Assembly: GCA_009840735.1 (NCBI GenBank)
Contig: VXNF01000056.1
Location: forward strand, 1-51,305
From: Acidimicrobiia bacterium
Lineage (GTDB): Bacteria; Actinomycetota; Acidimicrobiia; Acidimicrobiales; CATQHL01
Reading direction: 5' to 3'
Length of the DNA: 51,305 nucleotides
Positions 40,766 through 47,767 of the stretch are shown piece after piece (within the stretch, counting starts at the first letter, position 1; each line of letters starts with the position of its first letter). The notes under the pieces were generated by a model. It made no database searches. It was not told where the DNA came from and saw nothing but the letters and a program-made list of their open reading frames with translations. A program made the translations under genes and the position numbers.

Positions 40766-42813
40766 GAGCTCAACTCCACGATCAGCACGTCCTCGGGGGT
40801 CCGGCGAATCCGCATTCCCGGTGCCACGAGCGTCGTCGACCCCTCCTCGGCCACGATTAGGGGCCCGTCGATCTCTGCGAGGATCGGCAACGCCCGCCGG
40901 TGCAGAACCCGGCAGTCAACCATGCCCGCCTCGGCGAAGTACACCGGCCGGGAGGACTCGGGGTGGCCCGACTCGGGGCGCACCTGGGCCAGCCGCGGGT
41001 GCGGGATGGCACCGACGGCCGAGACCCGGAAGCTGACCATCTCGACGACCGCGTCGGCGATCACGTACTCGTACATCTGGCGGTGGCGGTCGCTGAAGGC
41101 CGCATACGCCCGCTGGAGCTGCTCGGCGGCGCCGGCGGCGTCGAGCGCGTCGATGGGCGGCACCTCCACCTCGGTCTCGTAGTTCTGACCCAGGTAACGC
41201 ATGTTGATGGCGTAGCGCAGCTCGCAGTCGCCTTCGTAGCCCTGGGCGCGCAGTTCCTCGGCGGCTGCGGCGGCGATGGTGGCGAAACGTTCGGACACCT
41301 CGGTGGGGCTGGCCCGGTCGGAGCGGAACGACTGGGTCCAGAGCTTGTCGACGCGCAAGTCGCCTAGCAGCAGCCCCAGCGCCGAGAAGCTGCCGGGGAA
41401 CGGCGGCACCACAAGCGTCGGGACGTGCAGCTTGTGGGCGACCGCGGCGCCGTGCAGCGGGCCGGCCCCGCCGAAGGCCAGCAGGGCGAAGTGACGCGGA
41501 TCGTGGCCCCGGTCGATGCTGACCATGCGGATGGCGTTGGCCACGTTCTCATCGGCGATCTCCACGACCGCCTGCGCCAACTCCAGCGGCGCCATGTCCG
41601 CAGCGGCGGCCAGCTCGGCGATCCCACGGCGCGCCGCCTCGGCGTCCAGCGGCATCGCCCCGCCGCAGAAGTAGTCCGGGTCGAGGTGGCCCAGCGCCAA
41701 GTTGGCGTCGGTGACGGTGACCTGCTGGCCGCCGGCGCCGTAGCAGATTGGCCCGGGGTCGGCGCCAGCGCTCTGGGGTCCCACCTGCAGGAAGCCGCCG
41801 GCGTTGAGGTAGGCGACGGACCCGCCCCCGGCACCCACGGTCTTGATGTCCATGAGCGGGATCGCCGCGGGGATCCCCCACTCCACCTCGTAAGAAGTCG
41901 TGTAGCCGACGTCGCCGCCCAGGATGAGCGCCACGTCCGCGCTGGTGCCGCCCACGTCGAGGGTCACCACGTTCTCCAGACCCAGCAGACCGGCCACATG
42001 GCGGCTGGCCACCGCACCGCCCGCCGGGCCGGACATGACCAGGTGGATCGGGTGGTCGGCGGCGGCGTCAGCGTTCATCAGGCCGCCGTTGGACTTCATC
42101 ATGGCCCAGTTGACGACGATGTCCGCCTCGGTCAGCCCGCCGGTCAGGCTGGCCACGTAACCCTGGATGAGCGGCTTGACGTAGGCGTCGGCGATGACGG
42201 TGCTGGAGCGCTCGTACTCCCGCCAGATGGGGGCCACCTCGTGGCTGACCGACAGGGGCAGGCCGGGGAGCCGCTCCCGCAGCGCAGCCGCCAGCGCCGC
42301 CTCGTGGTCGGTGTTCAGGTAGGAGAACAGCAGGCACACCGCCAAGGCCTCGAGCTCTCCGTCGGCAGCGAGGCAGTCGCAGAGGTCGTTGACGGCTTCT
42401 GCACTGAGCGGCCGCAGCACTTCGCCGTCGGCGGTGATCCGCTCGTCCACGCCGTAGCAGTCCCGGCGGCTCGCCAGCAGCGGGCGCGGCTTGTTCCACG
42501 TCAGGTCGTAGAGGAACTGCCGGTTGACGCGCTGGATGTAGGGGATGTCCTCGTGGCCGGCCGTGCAGATGAACCCCACCCGGGCGCCAGTCCGCTGGAT
42601 CATGGTGTTCGTGGCGACGGTGGTGCCGTGGACCAGAAAGTCGATGTCGGTGGCGGCGGCGCCCGAAGCGTCAATAGCCCCCAGGAAGGCCCGCAACGGC
42701 TCGGCAGGCGTCGAGGCGACCTTCAGCGAGCCGACGGTGCCGGCGGAGGTGTCGAAGGCGATCAGGTCGGTGAACGTGCCGCCGGTGTCGATTCCGATGC
42801 GCAGCGAGGTCAT
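40762..42813 (-). CDS. hyuA: Hydantoinase A / oxoprolinase-type ATPase subunit (683 aa)
   Basis: Start ATG 42813 overlaps the SMP-30-like stop by 4 bp; the frame is open further upstream but the conserved start GIDTGGTFTDLIAFD lies at residues 6-20. The ASKHA ATPase fold motifs are DTGGTFTD, HGTTVATNTMIQRTGARVGFI and GAGGGSVAY with PQSAGADPGPICYG; TLDVGGTSADVALI is the second phosphate loop. Length is normal. HyuA hydrolyses ATP to activate the ring amide. Overlapping joints with both neighbours make this a tightly coupled operon. Confidence 0.92.
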   Translation of the reverse strand: MTSLRIGIDTGGTFTDLIAFDTSAGTVGSLKVASTPAEPLRAFLGAIDASGAAATDIDFLVHGTTVATNTMIQRTGARVGFICTAGHEDIPYIQRVNRQFLYDLTWNKPRPLLASRRDCYGVDERITADGEVLRPLSAEAVNDLCDCLAADGELEALAVCLLFSYLNTDHEAALAAALRERLPGLPLSVSHEVAPIWREYERSSTVIADAYVKPLIQGYVASLTGGLTEADIVVNWAMMKSNGGLMNADAAADHPIHLVMSGPAGGAVASRHVAGLLGLENVVTLDVGGTSADVALILGGDVGYTTSYEVEWGIPAAIPLMDIKTVGAGGGSVAYLNAGGFLQVGPQSAGADPGPICYGAGGQQVTVTDANLALGHLDPDYFCGGAMPLDAEAARRGIAELAAAADMAPLELAQAVVEIADENVANAIRMVSIDRGHDPRHFALLAFGGAGPLHGAAVAHKLHVPTLVVPPFPGSFSALGLLLGDLRVDKLWTQSFRSDRASPTEVSERFATIAAAAAEELRAQGYEGDCELRYAINMRYLGQNYETEVEVPPIDALDAAGAAEQLQRAYAAFSDRHRQMYEYVIADAVVEMVSFRVSAVGAIPHPRLAQVRPESGHPESSRPVYFAEAGMVDCRVLHRRALPILAEIDGPLIVAEEGSTTLVAPGMRIRRTPEDVLIVELSS

Positions 42814-43778
42814 GCCGCCCCTTCGGTCGCCGCGTCTTCCCCGCCCGGCAGCACCACAGCGAAGGGGTGCGGGCCCGAGGTCGCCGTGGGGCAGAAGTTC
42901 AACCTCTGGCCGGGCACCTCCCAGTCCACGGCGACCATCTCGCCGGTGTCGTCCACGGTGATGAACAGCGTGCTGTGGCCGGCGCCGCCGAAGCAGACGT
43001 TGGTGGGGTTGGCGCCGCCGCAAGCGACACGGTGTGTCCCGGTGCCGGCGGCGTCGTAGACGGACACGAAACCCGACCCGAAGTGGGCCACGAGCAGGTT
43101 GCCGTCGCTGTCGAAGGCCATGCCGTCGGGGCCGCAGACGGGCGCCTCGGGCACCGGCGGGAGCTGGCAGAAGAGACGCCGGTCGGCGGCTGCGCCGGGG
43201 CCGACGACGTCGTAGACCCACACGCAGCTGCGCAGGGTCTCAGCCACGTACAGCCGCCCGGCGCGCAGCGCAATGCCGTTAGGGAAAGCCATGGCCGAAT
43301 CGATCCGGCACAAGTCGCCTGCGGGCGCCCGGCCGTAGACGGCACCGATCGGGTTCTCCAGCGAACTGCCCCACGGGTCGGTGAAGTAGCAGCTCCCGTC
43401 GGCGTCGAATACCAGATCGTTGGGGCCGTTCAGTGGCGCCCCATCGAAGGCGTCCGCCCAGCGGCTGCGGGCGCCGTCGGGACCCACCCGCAGGATGGCG
43501 CGGTGGCCCTCGTCGGTCACGTAAAGGGCGCCGTCGGGGCCGAACGCCAACGCCGCGGGGATTCCGTCGCTGCCGTCGACGCCGGTGTTGAGGAGCCGCG
43601 CGGTGGTGCCGGGGGCGGCGACGTTGGTGGCACAGATGTCCCCGCCGCGGGTCGACCACGACTGATCCCGCGTGAACGAGCAGACGTTCAGGATCCAACC
43701 GCCGGGCCCCGCCACCGGCCCCTCGGGGGCGCAGAGCCGCCGGGCGAACGGTCTCGGCCGCTCCGCCATCGCGGTCAT
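42810..43778 (-). CDS. SMP-30 / gluconolactonase-like beta-propeller protein (322 aa)
   Basis: The sequence is a chain of YWTD/NHL-like strands: GPGGWILNVCSF, GSDGIPAALAFGPDGALYVTDEGHR, LNGPNDLVFDADGSCYFTDPWGS, FPNGIALRAGRLYVAET, CGPDGMAFDSDGNLLVAHFG. These match the SMP-30/LRE family of calcium-dependent lactonases. ATG 43778 gives a 7-bp gap to the DapA-like gene; ATG 43769 is the alternative. It would open a lactone in the same pathway, which is plausible next to HyuA/B and an aldolase, but many family members have other roles. Confidence 0.85.
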   Translation of the reverse strand: MTAMAERPRPFARRLCAPEGPVAGPGGWILNVCSFTRDQSWSTRGGDICATNVAAPGTTARLLNTGVDGSDGIPAALAFGPDGALYVTDEGHRAILRVGPDGARSRWADAFDGAPLNGPNDLVFDADGSCYFTDPWGSSLENPIGAVYGRAPAGDLCRIDSAMAFPNGIALRAGRLYVAETLRSCVWVYDVVGPGAAADRRLFCQLPPVPEAPVCGPDGMAFDSDGNLLVAHFGSGFVSVYDAAGTGTHRVACGGANPTNVCFGGAGHSTLFITVDDTGEMVAVDWEVPGQRLNFCPTATSGPHPFAVVLPGGEDAATEGAA

Positions 43779-43785
43779 CGGCCGG

Positions 43786-44697
43786 CTAGCCGTCGACCGC
43801 TCGGCGCAGGCGGGCGACGAGCCGGTCTGCCTCCGCCAGCGTCTCGGCGTCGGGGACATAGCCCAGCGGGCCGCGCCGGCGCGCGCTGGGGATGACGCCC
43901 TGAGCCACCAGCAGATGCTTCTCGATGGCCACGAAGGCGTCGAGGCTGTCCATGAGCGACACGAGCCGGGCCAGCGGGTCGGCGATGGCCTCGATGCGCG
44001 CCTCGTCGCCGGCCTGCAGCGCCCGCCACAGCGCCACCAGCGCCCACGGGGTGTCGGCCGCCGGCATGGTGCCCACGATGCCCCGGCGGAAGCTGTCCAC
44101 GAGGGCGATGCCGCCGGAGCCTTCGAAGACGCGTGCCCGGCCGTCGGTGGCGTCTCGCAGTTCGCTGAGCCGCGGGCCGATGGGCACCGCTTCGGGTTTG
44201 AAGAGAACCCGCTGGCCATAGGTCGCCAGCAGGTCGGCCTGCAACGCAATCGACATCGGCCGGCCCACGTAGCCGCTGGCGTCCTGAACCACGACCGGCA
44301 CGTCGACGGCACCCAAGATGCCCTGGTAATAGGCGGCGAGCTCGCTGTCGCCCACCGCCACCGAGATCGGCGGGATGGCCATGACCGCCGTGGCGCCAGC
44401 GGCTTCGGCGTGACGGGCCAGGTTCAGCGCCACCTTGTTGCTCTCGGCGCCCACCGAGACGATGACCGGCCCGTGCGGCAGGCCCAGCTCGCAGAAAAGT
44501 TCGGCCAGCCGGCGGCGCTCGTCGGTGCTGAGGCGCAGCACCTCAGAGACCATCGCCAGCACGATTCCGTCTACTTCGCAGTCATAGACCCACTCGATCT
44601 CGGCGGCCAGTGCGGCGGCATCGATTTCGTCGTCGGCGTCGAAGGTGGTCTGCAGCACCGGGAACACCCCGGCCAGCGACTCGGGCGGGTGCTCCAC
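43786..44697 (-). CDS. DapA-like (class I aldolase/dihydrodipicolinate synthase family) protein (303 aa)
   Basis: A (beta/alpha)8 DapA-family enzyme: GVFPVLQTTFDADDEID at the start, VIVSVGAESNKVALNLARHA, PVVVQDASGYVG, then the Schiff-base lysine in RVLFKPEAVP. The segment GSGGIALVDSFRRGIVGTMPA is the usual end of the barrel. It probably cleaves or forms a pyruvate-type keto acid and is unlikely to be the lysine-pathway DapA, given its place in a catabolic operon. It is the first gene of the HyuA/B set. Confidence 0.86.
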   Translation of the reverse strand: MEHPPESLAGVFPVLQTTFDADDEIDAAALAAEIEWVYDCEVDGIVLAMVSEVLRLSTDERRRLAELFCELGLPHGPVIVSVGAESNKVALNLARHAEAAGATAVMAIPPISVAVGDSELAAYYQGILGAVDVPVVVQDASGYVGRPMSIALQADLLATYGQRVLFKPEAVPIGPRLSELRDATDGRARVFEGSGGIALVDSFRRGIVGTMPAADTPWALVALWRALQAGDEARIEAIADPLARLVSLMDSLDAFVAIEKHLLVAQGVIPSARRRGPLGYVPDAETLAEADRLVARLRRAVDG

Positions 44698-44743
44698 GGC
44701 GGCGATGCTAACGCCCCGGTGGGCGTCCGGTTCAGTCGCCCGG

Positions 44744-44791
44744 CCCGGCGCCGGGAGGTGCGCCGCGCCGGGCGAGTTGGCGCGCCGGGCG
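44744..44791. repeat. GC-rich palindrome and short direct repeats upstream of the DapA-like gene
   Basis: CCCGGCGCCGGG (44744-44755) is a perfect 12-bp palindrome. CGCGCCGGGCG occurs at 44764-44774 and again at 44781-44791. These lie in the 118-bp gap between the DapA-like start and the deoxyribosyltransferase stop, and may form hairpins acting as a terminator or REP-like element. Confidence 0.45.
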
Positions 44792-44815
44792 GCCCGGTCT
44801 CACTCGGGGGGGCCG

Positions 44816-45295
44816 CTACAGGGCCTCGCCGGCCAGCCAGCGGGCCAAGGCTTTGGTGGGGTCGGCGATCTCCTCCGGCTTGGTGTACCAGAAGTCCTGC
44901 CAGCCGTGCTCCGGCAGGCCGGTGTACAGCATGAGGTTCAGCGGGTAGGTCTCGCTGTCGGCACAGCGGCGGAAGTCGTCTCGGTACAGGAACGTGGGCT
45001 TGCCCCAGGCGATAGCCATGCCCAACTCGACCATCACTCCCTCGTCGGGCGGGCAGCCGTTCACCACGGCGAAGATGCCGTCGGACTCCCGCACGAGGCG
45101 CATGTCGTTCTGGCCGACCTTGTAGGCCCAGCCGGGCTGGTCGGTCCAGCCCTCCTGATCGCCCAGGGCAAAGGGCTCCCACGGATCGGCGCCCGCACTT
45201 GTGAGCGCGTCGATGAGCTCGTTGAGGGGTCCGGCCCGATGGGCGGGCGAGAACCCGTAGGGGTTCGCCAGATAGAGGGTCTTGCGTCCGCTCAT
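44816..45295 (-). CDS. Nucleoside 2-deoxyribosyltransferase-like protein (159 aa)
   Basis: Matches the NDT fold: TLYLANPYGFS at the N-terminus, a DGIFAVVNGCPPDEGVMVELGMAIAWGKPTFLYRDD core with the catalytic Glu in VELG, and a final DPTKALARWL helix. Such enzymes exchange or hydrolyse N-glycosidic bonds of deoxynucleosides. It is preceded downstream by GC-rich repeats and may be a separate unit from the HyuA/B genes, although on the same strand. Confidence 0.88.
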   Translation of the reverse strand: MSGRKTLYLANPYGFSPAHRAGPLNELIDALTSAGADPWEPFALGDQEGWTDQPGWAYKVGQNDMRLVRESDGIFAVVNGCPPDEGVMVELGMAIAWGKPTFLYRDDFRRCADSETYPLNLMLYTGLPEHGWQDFWYTKPEEIADPTKALARWLAGEAL

Positions 45296-45328
45296 CGCTG
45301 CACCTCCGTTGTGTGGCCCGCCGCCCGC

Positions 45329-45388
45329 CGCCCGCTCGTTGCGCGGCGCCCGGCGCGGCGCCCGTTCATTGCCTGCCGCCCGGCCCGG
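45329..45388. repeat. Imperfect 30-bp tandem repeat at the 3' end of aspartate kinase
   Basis: Two copies, 45329-45358 and 45359-45388, share about 24 of 30 bases (CGCCCG-TC-TTGC ... CGCCCGG-CGG), and weaker similarity continues upstream. The second copy enters the end of the aspartate kinase gene (45366). No function is apparent. Confidence 0.45.
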
Positions 45389-46601
45389 CGGCGTCTAACC
45401 GAAAGGCCTCGTGCAGCACAGACACCGCCTTGAGCACATCGGCCTCGCGCACCACGCAGGAGATGCGTATGGCCGAGGTGGAGATCATCTCGATGTTCAC
45501 GCCGCCAGCGCCGAGCGTCTCGAACATGGTGGCCGCCACGCCCGGATTGGTCTTCATGCCGGCGCCGACCAGGCTCACCCGGCCGATCTCCTCATCGGAG
45601 GTGACGGCGCCCGCCCCGATCTCGCCGGCCAGCGCCTGCGCCACCGACCTGCTGGCCTGCAGCTGGCCGTGCGGCACGGTGAAGGAGATGTCGGTGATGC
45701 CGCCCGCGGAGACGTTCTGCACGATCATGTCCACGTTCACGTCCAAGTCGGCCAGCCGCCGGAACAGCGTCCCGGCGATGCCGGGCCGGTCGGGCACGCC
45801 GGCGACGGTGATCTTGGCTTCGGACGTGTCGTGGGTGACCGCCGAGACGATGGCCTGCTCCATGGCGGAATCCTCCTCGCCTATCCAAGTGCCCGGCTCC
45901 CAGGTGAACGCCGAGCGCACATGCAGCCGAACGCGACGGGCGCGGGCCACCTCCACGGACCGCATCGCCGGCTTGGGGCAGCCCGTGGCGGTCATCTCCA
46001 ACGCCTCGTCGTAAGACAGCCGACCGATGCGCCGAGCCCGGGGTACCACCCGGGGGTCGGCGGTGAACACCCCCGATACGTCGGTGTACAGCTCGCAGGC
46101 GTCGGCGCCGAGCACGTGCGCCAGCGCCACCGCGGTGGTGTCCGAGCCGCCGCGGCCCAGAAAGGTCACGTCGCGGTCGGTCGAGACTCCCTGCGAGCCG
46201 GCCACGACCGGCACCCGCCGGGCGGCGACGGCGTCGCGCACCCGATCGGGTTGGATCTCCAGGATGCGGGCGTTCTGGTGCGTGGTGTCGGTGAGGAAAC
46301 CCGCCTGGCTGCCCGTCAACGACTCAGCGGCCACGCCGCGATCGGCCAGGGCCATGCACATCAGCGCCGTGGCCTTGCGCTCGCCGGCTGTGATCAGCAT
46401 GTCCATCTCCCGCCCGGGCCGGCGGTCGGCGACCGCCGAGGCCAGGCGCAACAACTCGTCGGTCTCACTGCCCATGGCGCTCACCACCAGCACGACGTCA
46501 TCGCCCTGCAGGCGCCTGAAGCGCACCTGCTCGGCCACCTCGCGCATTCGGTCGGGCGTGGCGACCGACGTGCCGCCGAACTTCTGGACCAGCAGAGCCA
46601 T
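45366..46601 (-). CDS. lysC: Aspartate kinase (aspartokinase), 411 aa
   Basis: The amino-acid kinase domain opens with VQKFGGTSV, has GREMDMLITAGERKATALMC, and LGRGGSDTTAVALAHVL, and is followed by two ACT regulatory domains (ITVAGVPDRPGIAGTLFRRLADLDVNVDMIVQNVS and VSLVGAGMKTNPGVAATMFETLGAGGVNIEMISTSAIRISCVV). I use ATG 46601, since the extra 11 residues from ATG 46634 precede the conserved start. It makes aspartyl phosphate for Lys, Thr, Met and diaminopimelate; the ACT domains imply feedback control by lysine and threonine. It is a housekeeping gene with no asd adjacent. Confidence 0.95.
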   Translation of the reverse strand: MALLVQKFGGTSVATPDRMREVAEQVRFRRLQGDDVVLVVSAMGSETDELLRLASAVADRRPGREMDMLITAGERKATALMCMALADRGVAAESLTGSQAGFLTDTTHQNARILEIQPDRVRDAVAARRVPVVAGSQGVSTDRDVTFLGRGGSDTTAVALAHVLGADACELYTDVSGVFTADPRVVPRARRIGRLSYDEALEMTATGCPKPAMRSVEVARARRVRLHVRSAFTWEPGTWIGEEDSAMEQAIVSAVTHDTSEAKITVAGVPDRPGIAGTLFRRLADLDVNVDMIVQNVSAGGITDISFTVPHGQLQASRSVAQALAGEIGAGAVTSDEEIGRVSLVGAGMKTNPGVAATMFETLGAGGVNIEMISTSAIRISCVVREADVLKAVSVLHEAFRLDAAGPGGRQ

Positions 46602-46663
46602 CGTCGTCAAGCTAACGCCGTCGCGGGGAACCATGCGCGCCGTGGTCCGGTAACTTTTGGCCT

Positions 46664-47755
46664 ATGGGCACCGAGAAACGCGCCCGGCAGAAGGCCGGGA
46701 CCCAGGCGAGGCGCGAGGCAGCGCGGGCAGCGGCCACGAAAGCCAAGCGGCGCCGCACGGTCATCCGAGTCGGCGTGGTGGCTCTGGCCGTGGTCGGCGT
46801 CTTCTTGGGAATCACCCTGACCGGACGCGAGGACGAACCCGAAGCTGCCGCCCCGCCGCCGGTGGGCGCCGAGGTGACCGCCCCCGACAGCGCGGCGGGC
46901 GGCGACGAGGCCGACAGCGCGAGCGACGGAACTGACACGGACGCCGGCGACAGCGCTGACGGCGGCGGCGACATGAACAGCGCAGACCCCGCCAGCGACA
47001 CCGCCGGTAACGCCGCCTCCGACGACGACATGGTCGGCGAGGAACCCATCGGCACCACGACAGTTCCCGCCACCACCGCCGACGCGCCGCCAGCCAGCGA
47101 CAGCGACGGCGAGGTGCCGCCGGCGGGGCTCGCCGGGGCGAACTACACGCCGTACGCGCCCGACGAGTACGGCACCGGTCCGTGCGCGCCGGCCGAGGGC
47201 GCCGCCGAGCAGGTGCTGGACTTCGCCGACGCGCCAGCGCTGTGCATCGACCCCTCGGTACCGCACACCGCCATCTTCGACACCTCGCGGGGAACGGTGC
47301 GGGTCGCCCTCGACGTGACCAACACGCCCGGCACGGTGAACAGCTTCGTGAACCTGGCGCGCTTCGGGTACTACCACGACACGCTCGTGCATCGCAGCGC
47401 GCCGAGCATCGGCATCCTGCAAGGCGGTTCGCCCCACACCAACACCGCCGCCGACCCCGGGCCCGGCTACACGCTCTGGGACGAGGGGACCGGGTTCACC
47501 TACCGGCCCGGCCAGCTGGTCATGGCCCGTCGCAACGAGCCCAACAGCGCCGGCGCGCAGTACTTCTTCACCGTCACCACCGATGCAGGCCTGCTCGACA
47601 GCCAGGGCACCTACGTGGTGTTCGGCGAGGTGATTTCGGGCCTCGACGTGCTCAGCGACATCCTCGCCAGCCACGTCGACCAGCCCGACAACCCCCTCGG
47701 CGGCGCCCCGGACCCAGCGGTGGTGGTACACAGCGTCACGATCCAACCGGGCTAG
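46664..47755 (+). CDS. Membrane-anchored cyclophilin-type peptidyl-prolyl isomerase (363 aa)
   Basis: A basic N-terminus is followed by one transmembrane segment (about residues 33-53), an acidic Asp/Ser/Ala-rich linker to about 160, a Cys-bearing patch (GPCAP ... ALCID) and a cyclophilin domain from about 200. The domain has NSFVNLARFGYYHDTLVHR, GILQGGSPH, NSAGAQYFFTV and YVVFGEVISGLDVL. It would assist folding outside the membrane. The TM and linker match those of the paralogue at 50259, and the two Cys in the patch may form a disulfide. Divergent from lysC. Confidence 0.9.
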   Translation: MGTEKRARQKAGTQARREAARAAATKAKRRRTVIRVGVVALAVVGVFLGITLTGREDEPEAAAPPPVGAEVTAPDSAAGGDEADSASDGTDTDAGDSADGGGDMNSADPASDTAGNAASDDDMVGEEPIGTTTVPATTADAPPASDSDGEVPPAGLAGANYTPYAPDEYGTGPCAPAEGAAEQVLDFADAPALCIDPSVPHTAIFDTSRGTVRVALDVTNTPGTVNSFVNLARFGYYHDTLVHRSAPSIGILQGGSPHTNTAADPGPGYTLWDEGTGFTYRPGQLVMARRNEPNSAGAQYFFTVTTDAGLLDSQGTYVVFGEVISGLDVLSDILASHVDQPDNPLGGAPDPAVVVHSVTIQPG

Positions 47756-47767
47756 CGGAACGCCAGA

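Noticed and set aside
39260-41182. 640-codon plus-strand frame opposite HyuB and HyuA
   Set aside because: Antisense to two well-supported genes, no motif, compositionally biased.
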